This document shows, piece after piece, positions 11,908-16,019 of a stretch of DNA of 16,019 nt (the first letter of the stretch is position 1; each line of letters begins with the position of its first letter). This DNA is from JASJHI01 sp965371355 (lineage in GTDB: Bacteria > Actinomycetota > Acidimicrobiia > Acidimicrobiales > Ilumatobacteraceae). The stretch lies in contig CBDUYD010000061.1 of assembly GCA_965371355.1 (NCBI GenBank), positions 1-16,019 of the forward strand. The letters are read 5' to 3'. A program made the translations under genes and the position numbers. The notes beneath the pieces were generated by a model, which worked only from the letters and a program-made list of their open reading frames with translations, searched no databases and was not told the DNA's origin.

Positions 11908-14217
11908 ATGGACACCGGACCAGATACCGCACCGCCGTACACGCCTCCTGCCGACTGGCACGGCACGGCCGCACGCACCATGCGCGACTCCGAGCCGCAC
12001 TGGCCCGAGGCCGACGCACCGCCGGACGGAACCCCCGACGTCGTCATCATGGTGCTCGACGACGCCGGGTTCTCGCACCTGTCGTGTTACGGCGGCGAGA
12101 TTCCCACTCCGAACATCGATCGGCTCGCCTCCGGCGGCCTCCGGTTCACCTCGTTCCACACCACCGCGCTGTGCTCGCCGACACGGGCCTCGGTGTTGAC
12201 CGGTCGCAACCACCATTCGGTCGGGATGCGGGCGATCGCCAACTTCGACACCGGATTCCCCAACATGACGGGAGCGGTCACGCTCGAAGCTGCGACGATC
12301 GCCGAGATCCTGCAACGTGAGGGCTTCTCCACGTTCGCTACGGGCAAGTGGCATCTCGCCCCGACCCGCGACTGTTCGCCGGCGGGGCCGTTCACACACT
12401 GGCCGCTCGGCCGCGGCTTCGATCGGTACTACGGCTTCCTCCAGGGCGAGACCGACCAGTTCCATCCCGAGCTGTGCAACGACAACCACTTCATCGACCC
12501 GCCCGCCACCGCCGAGGAGGGATATCACGTCTCCGCCGACATGGTCGACCAGGCGATGCAGATGATCCGCAACTCGATCTCGGTCGTGCCGGAGCGTCCG
12601 ATCCTCAGCTATGTCGCGTTCGGGGCGATGCACTCACCGCACCAGGCGCCCGACGAGTACCTGCAACGGTGGCGCGGCAAGTTCGACGAGGGCTGGGATG
12701 TGGTTCGCGAGCGGGTCCATCAGCGGCAGCTCGACTCCGGCGTGATCCCGCCGGGCACCGAGCTGGCGCCCCGCAATCCGGGCGTGCTTCCGTGGGACGA
12801 CCTGTCCGACGACGAGCGGGCGTTCGCGGCGCGGCTGCAGGAGGCGTTCGCTGCGTTCCTCGAGCACACCGACGACCAGATCGGACGGTTCATCGACTTC
12901 CTCGACGACGTCGGCCGGTTCGACAACACGATCTTCGTGCTGCTCAGCGACAACGGTGCGAGCCAGGAAGGCCTCGCCACCGGGGTGTTCGACGAGTTCC
13001 GCTACTTCAACGGGATCCCCGAAGACGTGAGCGAGGCGGTGAAGCGTCTCGACGACATCGGCACCATCCGATCCCACTGCAACTACCCGTGGGGTTGGGC
13101 GATGGTCGGCAACACACCGAACAAGTGGTACAAGCAGAACACACACGGCGGGGGAGTCCGCGACCCGCTGATCATCCACTGGCCAGCGGGGATCCCCGAG
13201 CGCGAGCGCGGCGGCGTGCGCGAGCAGTTCCACCACGCGGTCGACCTCACACCGACACTGCTCGATCTGCTCGGGGTCGAGGCACCGGCGACGATGAAGG
13301 GGATCGACCAGATGCCCATGCACGGTTCCAGCATGCGGGCGTCGATCGACTCCCCGGCCACGCCAACGAACCACACGACCCAGTACTTCGAGATGGCCGG
13401 GTGCCGCGGCATCTACCACGACGGATGGAAGGCGGTGACCCATCACGGGCGCGAGACCGACCAGTCGTATCCCGATTCGGAGTGGGAGCTGTACCACCTC
13501 GACGAGGACTTCTCCGAGTGCCACGACCTCGCCGAGCAGCAGCCCGACAGGTTGCGAGAGATGATCGAGTTGTTCGACGAGGAGGCGACCAGGTACGGCG
13601 TCTACCCGCTCGACGATCGTCTCACCGGTCTGTTCTCGCCGTCCCCCCGCAAGCGAACACCGAGGGCTCGCACGTCGTTCGTGTACCTCCCCCCGCTCGA
13701 TCACCTCATCATGGACGTCACGCCTCCCCTCGGCGCCCGCTCGTGGGACATGCGGTTCGACGTCACCCGCCCCTCCGAGGCGGATCATGGTGCGCTGCTC
13801 GCGATGGGAACTCCCAATGCCGGCCATGTCGCGTACATCTTCGATAACCGGCTCGTGTACGACGTCAACTTCTTCGGCGAGCACCAGATCGTGCGATCCG
13901 CCGAGCTGCCTGCGGGTCGGCACGTGTTTGGCGTACATCTCGAGCGGGTCCGGCGGGGGCCGGGACTGCTGCGCTTCACCGTCGACGGCGAGGCGATCGG
14001 TGGTGGTGGCACGATCGAGAAGTTCGCCGTGATGATCTCCTCGACCGGCCTCGACCTGGGTCGAAATCCGTCGAGCATCTCGCCCGACTACTCCGGACCG
14101 TTCGAATTCACCGGAGAGCTGCACCGCGTCGAAATCGATGTACGGCGTGCGCTCGATGCGGCATCGGTCCTCGACGAAGCGGTCATCGCCGGCCGCGCCG
14201 AAGCCGGTCGCGACTGA
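11908..14217 (+). CDS. Type I (formylglycine-dependent) arylsulfatase-like enzyme with C-terminal extension
   Basis: This 769-aa enzyme of the alkaline-phosphatase-superfamily sulfatases hydrolyses sulfate esters. The signature C89-S-P-T-R93 supplies the cysteine that an FGly-generating enzyme converts to formylglycine. Metal ligands include Asp51-Asp52 in MVLDDAG and Asp348-Asn349 in LSDNGAS. Lys147 and His149 (GKWHL), His242 (MHSPHQAP) and Lys409 (KWYKQNTHGGG) fit the sulfate-binding set. No signal peptide is present, so it should be cytosolic like Pseudomonas AtsA. Residues up to about 560 cover the sulfatase fold. About 180 further residues (590-769), rich in beta strands, form an extra domain also seen in large 'arylsulfatase A-like' proteins. 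It follows tetR by 9 nt. No transporter or FGE is in the window. The substrate is unknown. Confidence 0.94.
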   Translation: MDTGPDTAPPYTPPADWHGTAARTMRDSEPHWPEADAPPDGTPDVVIMVLDDAGFSHLSCYGGEIPTPNIDRLASGGLRFTSFHTTALCSPTRASVLTGRNHHSVGMRAIANFDTGFPNMTGAVTLEAATIAEILQREGFSTFATGKWHLAPTRDCSPAGPFTHWPLGRGFDRYYGFLQGETDQFHPELCNDNHFIDPPATAEEGYHVSADMVDQAMQMIRNSISVVPERPILSYVAFGAMHSPHQAPDEYLQRWRGKFDEGWDVVRERVHQRQLDSGVIPPGTELAPRNPGVLPWDDLSDDERAFAARLQEAFAAFLEHTDDQIGRFIDFLDDVGRFDNTIFVLLSDNGASQEGLATGVFDEFRYFNGIPEDVSEAVKRLDDIGTIRSHCNYPWGWAMVGNTPNKWYKQNTHGGGVRDPLIIHWPAGIPERERGGVREQFHHAVDLTPTLLDLLGVEAPATMKGIDQMPMHGSSMRASIDSPATPTNHTTQYFEMAGCRGIYHDGWKAVTHHGRETDQSYPDSEWELYHLDEDFSECHDLAEQQPDRLREMIELFDEEATRYGVYPLDDRLTGLFSPSPRKRTPRARTSFVYLPPLDHLIMDVTPPLGARSWDMRFDVTRPSEADHGALLAMGTPNAGHVAYIFDNRLVYDVNFFGEHQIVRSAELPAGRHVFGVHLERVRRGPGLLRFTVDGEAIGGGGTIEKFAVMISSTGLDLGRNPSSISPDYSGPFEFTGELHRVEIDVRRALDAASVLDEAVIAGRAEAGRD

Positions 14218-14233
14218 GCGCGAGCGAGCTCAG
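14214..14233. terminator. Hairpin spanning both stop codons of sulfatase and GNAT genes
   Basis: CTGAGC (14214-14219) and GCTCAG (14228-14233) form a perfect 6-bp stem with an 8-nt loop. The TGA of the sulfatase and the TGA of the minus-strand acetyltransferase each lie inside one arm. Only 12 nt separate the two genes, so this is the only possible intergenic terminator, and a weak one. Confidence 0.4.
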
Positions 14234-14757
14234 CCGTCGAGGCGGAGCACGTAGATCGTTTCGCCGGCGGATGGATCGGGCGCGGCACCGAAGCCGTTCT
14301 CGGTGAGCACCCGGGCCGAGGCGAAGTTGTCTTCGGCGACACCACCGGTGATCGTTCGGATCGACTCTTGGGTGCGGGCCCAGGCGACGAGCCCCTCGAC
14401 GAGTTCGGTCGCCAGCCCTCGGCCCCACGCGGATTCGACGATGATGTATCCGACCCTCAGGTCGATCCCTGGCGGCGTATCGGCCGCGACCTCGCCCAGG
14501 ATCACCAGACCGATCGCGTCGTTCGTGTCCCGTTCGACGGCGAGAAGGGTGGCCGACTCCGCGTCTCTCCTGGCGATCCACCGCCTCGCCCGACCCGATG
14601 TGAAGTCGCCGCTCCAGTCGGGTGGGAGCGCTGCCGTGGTCGTCTCGGTCAGTGCCGTCGTGACGAACGCTGCGAGGTCGATGCGATGCTCGTCGGCGAT
14701 CGCGTGCCATTCGCCGACGGTCAGACGAGCGGTCTCGAACCCGCAGCCCCGGGTCAC
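14230..14757 (-). CDS. GNAT-family N-acetyltransferase
   Basis: This protein of about 175 aa has a GNAT fold and transfers an acyl group, usually acetyl, from CoA to an amine. The acetyl-CoA-binding motif A is clear: strand 4 VGYIIVE followed by SAWGRGLATELVEGLVAWA, with the R/Q-x-x-G-x-G/A-type pyrophosphate loop reading WGRGLA. The conserved later block VAEDNFASARVLTENGFG, with Asn and the NGFG turn, is typical of RimJ/RimL-like members that modify protein N-termini or small molecules. The acceptor cannot be predicted. I prefer the GTG at 14757. A longer frame reaches GTG 14805 but would translate one unit of the 16-bp tandem repeat. It is divergent from the lipoprotein hydrolase and convergent with the sulfatase. 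Confidence 0.87.
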   Translation of the reverse strand: MTRGCGFETARLTVGEWHAIADEHRIDLAAFVTTALTETTTAALPPDWSGDFTSGRARRWIARRDAESATLLAVERDTNDAIGLVILGEVAADTPPGIDLRVGYIIVESAWGRGLATELVEGLVAWARTQESIRTITGGVAEDNFASARVLTENGFGAAPDPSAGETIYVLRLDG

Positions 14758-14783
14758 CTCGCAAGGTTCCACCCGATCCGGCG

Positions 14784-14847
14784 CCACACCGACAGAATGA
14801 CACACCGGCAGAATGGCACACCGGCAGAATGGCAGACCGGCAGAATG
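14784..14847. repeat. Four tandem copies of a 16-bp repeat
   Basis: Units at 14784-14799, 14800-14815, 14816-14831 and 14832-14847 share ACCGGCAGAATG, with one or two changes per unit (unit 1 has ACCGACAGAATG). A partial fifth begins ACAC at 14848. The array lies between the divergent acetyltransferase and hydrolase genes, 27 nt upstream of the preferred acetyltransferase start. The remaining 14848-14966 holds no feature I can support apart from a weak GAGG before the hydrolase. Confidence 0.88.
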
Positions 14848-14966
14848 ACACGACGGTGCTGGGGAGTCGTGCAGGATGCCGCCCCGATCCTCCTCGTCGG
14901 ACTCGTCGCGTCATCCGAGAATGTTTCGAAGAATACGACGCTCTCATCGACCCGAGGCGTGCGACG

Positions 14967-15800
14967 ATGGCGTCGATGGCTTCCACGAATCGGGTGCGCC
15001 CGAGAGTTGCCGGGCTCACCCTGGCGATCGTCGTGGTCGCCGCGGCGTGCGGGGGATCCGACGACGGGACGAGCAACGAGAGCGCCGACACCTCGGCGGA
15101 GGTGGCGAGCGGCGATCCGGTGGGTACAGATCCGGCTGGAACCGAACCGGCGATCATCCCGGGGGAGTTGGCCGCCGGCGTGGTGACCCTCGACGGACGT
15201 ACCGTCGACTACGTGACGGTGACCCCGGCCGGATTCGAGCGCGGTGACACAGCGCCTGTGGTGGTCGCCTTCCCTCCCGGCGGTCAGGACCTTGAACTCA
15301 CCAGGTCGGTGGTCGAGGGGATCTACCGAGACGAGGCCCTCGCCCGCGGATGGGTGGTCGTCAGCCCGGCAGCGCCGCCGGACGATTCCCTGTGGTTCGA
15401 GGCATCCGAGGCAATGTCGTCGGAACTGCTCGACTGGGTGCAGGGATGGGTCGCTCCCGAGGGCGACGCGTTCCACATCATCGGGGTGAGCAACGGGGGC
15501 CTCAGCACGTTCCGGGTGGCCGGCGATCATCCCGACCGGGTGAAGTCGATCGTCGTGTTCCCCGGGTATCCGCGCTCCGACGGCGACCGCGAGGCGCTCG
15601 GCGGCCTCTCCGGAATCCCGGTCCGCATGTTCGTCGGCGGAGAGGATGCGACGTGGATCGGTCCGATGGAGGACACCGAGGCGGCGCTGCTGGCGCTGGA
15701 TGGCGACGTCGAACTCGAGATCGTGCCAGGCGAAGGGCACATCATCGGCAGCCTGAGCGACGGTGTGCGGATCTTCGACGAACTCGACGCCGCCCGCTGA
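14967..15800 (+). CDS. Secreted lipoprotein alpha/beta-hydrolase (esterase/depolymerase-like)
   Basis: This 277-aa lipoprotein has an N-terminal signal of the lipoprotein type: charged RVRPR, hydrophobic VAGLTLAIVVVAAA, then Cys28 followed by GGSDDG and an acidic, serine-rich linker to about residue 65. The mature part is an alpha/beta-hydrolase with nucleophile Ser175 in the elbow G173-V-S-N-G177, Asp227 in VGGEDATW and His258 in GEGHIIG as the likely triad. The arrangement resembles the PHB depolymerase / feruloyl esterase (LpqC-like) group. It should be anchored on the outer face of the cytoplasmic membrane and hydrolyse an ester. The ATG at 14967 gives a short basic n-region; ATG 14976 is an alternative. 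A GAGG lies 9 nt upstream. An earlier in-frame ATG at 14829 would place 46 residues before the signal peptide and lies inside the tandem repeats. Confidence 0.87.
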   Translation: MASMASTNRVRPRVAGLTLAIVVVAAACGGSDDGTSNESADTSAEVASGDPVGTDPAGTEPAIIPGELAAGVVTLDGRTVDYVTVTPAGFERGDTAPVVVAFPPGGQDLELTRSVVEGIYRDEALARGWVVVSPAAPPDDSLWFEASEAMSSELLDWVQGWVAPEGDAFHIIGVSNGGLSTFRVAGDHPDRVKSIVVFPGYPRSDGDREALGGLSGIPVRMFVGGEDATWIGPMEDTEAALLALDGDVELEIVPGEGHIIGSLSDGVRIFDELDAAR

Positions 15801-15820
15801 CCAGCGCCCGCCCCGATACT

Positions 15821-15833
15821 CGTGATCATCACG
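15821..15833. repeat. Short inverted repeat CGTGAT-C-ATCACG
   Basis: A perfect 6-bp inverted repeat around one base lies 20 nt after the hydrolase stop. The loop is too short for an RNA hairpin of full length, so if functional it is more likely a protein site. It may be chance. Confidence 0.3.
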
Positions 15834-15845
15834 CGTCGCCCGAGA

Positions 15846-15939
15846 GGTCGTTCCGACCGAACGGCTGGAGTACTTCACCGTGAGCGTGGAGGGCAGCGTC
15901 GGAGCGCGAGGTGTTGGGACCTCGCGATCTAGGCGCTGC
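15846..15939 (+). ncRNA. Structured non-coding region, possible 5' leader
   Basis: The roughly 195 nt between the hydrolase and the last possible start codon hold nested pairing. CGCGAGGT (15905-15912) and ACCTCGCG (15919-15926) form a perfect 8-bp stem with a GTTGGG loop. It is enclosed by GCAGCG (15893-15898) with CGCTGC (15934-15939). Upstream, GGTCG-TTC-CGACC (15846-15858) is a small hairpin. ACCGAACG occurs twice (15856-15863 and 15942-15949). I do not recognise a known riboswitch class. It may be a leader RNA of the next gene or a terminator of the hydrolase. Confidence 0.35.
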
Positions 15940-15995
15940 AACCGAACGCCTGACCTGAACGACCGTCAGACATCCCGCGCGGCGGGGGTGGCCCG

Positions 15996-16019
15996 ATGTC
16001 AGCCGACCTCTTCCGCTAC
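15996..16019 (+). CDS. Possible start of a further gene, truncated by the window
   Basis: An ATG at 15996 opens eight codons (MSADLFRY) up to the window edge. A GGGGGTGG lies 5 nt upstream and could act as a ribosome-binding site. Too little is present to identify the protein, and the frame could end just beyond the window. Confidence 0.35.

Noticed and set aside
12348..14124. Long open frames inside the sulfatase (499 codons in another plus frame; 496 codons antisense)
   Set aside because: Both are shadows of the sulfatase gene, whose C-x-P-x-R and metal motifs and codon pattern are clear.
14784..14847. CRISPR array
   Set aside because: The 16-bp units are directly adjacent with no spacers and are too short for CRISPR repeats. 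No cas genes are present.
14754..15941. 395-codon minus-strand frame opposite the lipoprotein hydrolase
   Set aside because: It is antisense to a gene with a lipobox and catalytic triad, passes through the tandem repeat, and its translation has no domain.
15988..16001. GACATC...GATGTC pairing around the last start codon as an RBS-sequestering stem
   Set aside because: Six base pairs separated by about 20 nt, with a G-rich interior, are easily found by chance in this composition. It is kept only as part of the general leader question.

Overview
This is a 16 kb window of high-GC chromosomal DNA with short intergenic gaps. GTG starts are frequent and many genes are preceded by a -10 hexamer lying only 6-8 nt upstream of the start codon. 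Together with a CarD-type RNA polymerase regulator, a tRNA lacking an encoded CCA end and several actinobacterial-style families (the membrane family I call DUF7144, a P450 next to a TetR gene, a short stand-alone class III cyclase), this points to an actinobacterium. An Acidimicrobiia/Ilumatobacter-like marine or aquatic lineage is my best guess, but that is inference. No phage, IS element, integron, CRISPR array or rRNA is visible.

Layout. 1-1550: tRNA-Arg(UCU), a long perfect hairpin, carD (+), and a convergent endonuclease/exonuclease/phosphatase-fold gene (-). 1555-3697: a beta-hydroxyacid dehydrogenase (+) convergent with a class III PLP aminotransferase (-). 3750-5691: FKBP-type prolyl isomerase, panB (pantothenate/CoA synthesis) and an unassigned winged-helix protein, all (+). 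5732-7540: a long-chain acyl-CoA ligase (-). 7690-9421: a YccF-type membrane protein, then a translationally coupled pair, a DUF4097-like beta-repeat protein and a catalytic-domain-only class III adenylate cyclase (+). 9506-9922: a four-helix membrane protein (-). 10047-14217: a divergent cluster with a cytochrome P450 (-) facing a TetR regulator and a large sulfatase (+) across a 38-bp imperfect inverted repeat. 14230-15800: a GNAT acetyltransferase (-) divergent from a lipoprotein alpha/beta-hydrolase (+), with a four-copy 16-bp tandem repeat between them. 15801-16019: a non-coding stretch with nested inverted repeats, then the possible first codons of another gene.

How the genes fit together. 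Most of the window is core and secondary metabolism. The two best functional units are (a) P450/TetR/sulfatase, probably a regulated unit for desulfation and oxidation of a sulfated organic compound, and (b) the DUF4097-like/adenylate cyclase pair, where a protein with a regular 17-18 residue SGR repeat is coupled through an ATGA overlap to a cyclase that retains all class III catalytic residues. I see no single large undescribed system. The most promising leads are the coupled cyclase pair, the two related long hairpins, the 16-bp tandem repeats, the structured 3' leader and the consistent leaderless-promoter geometry.
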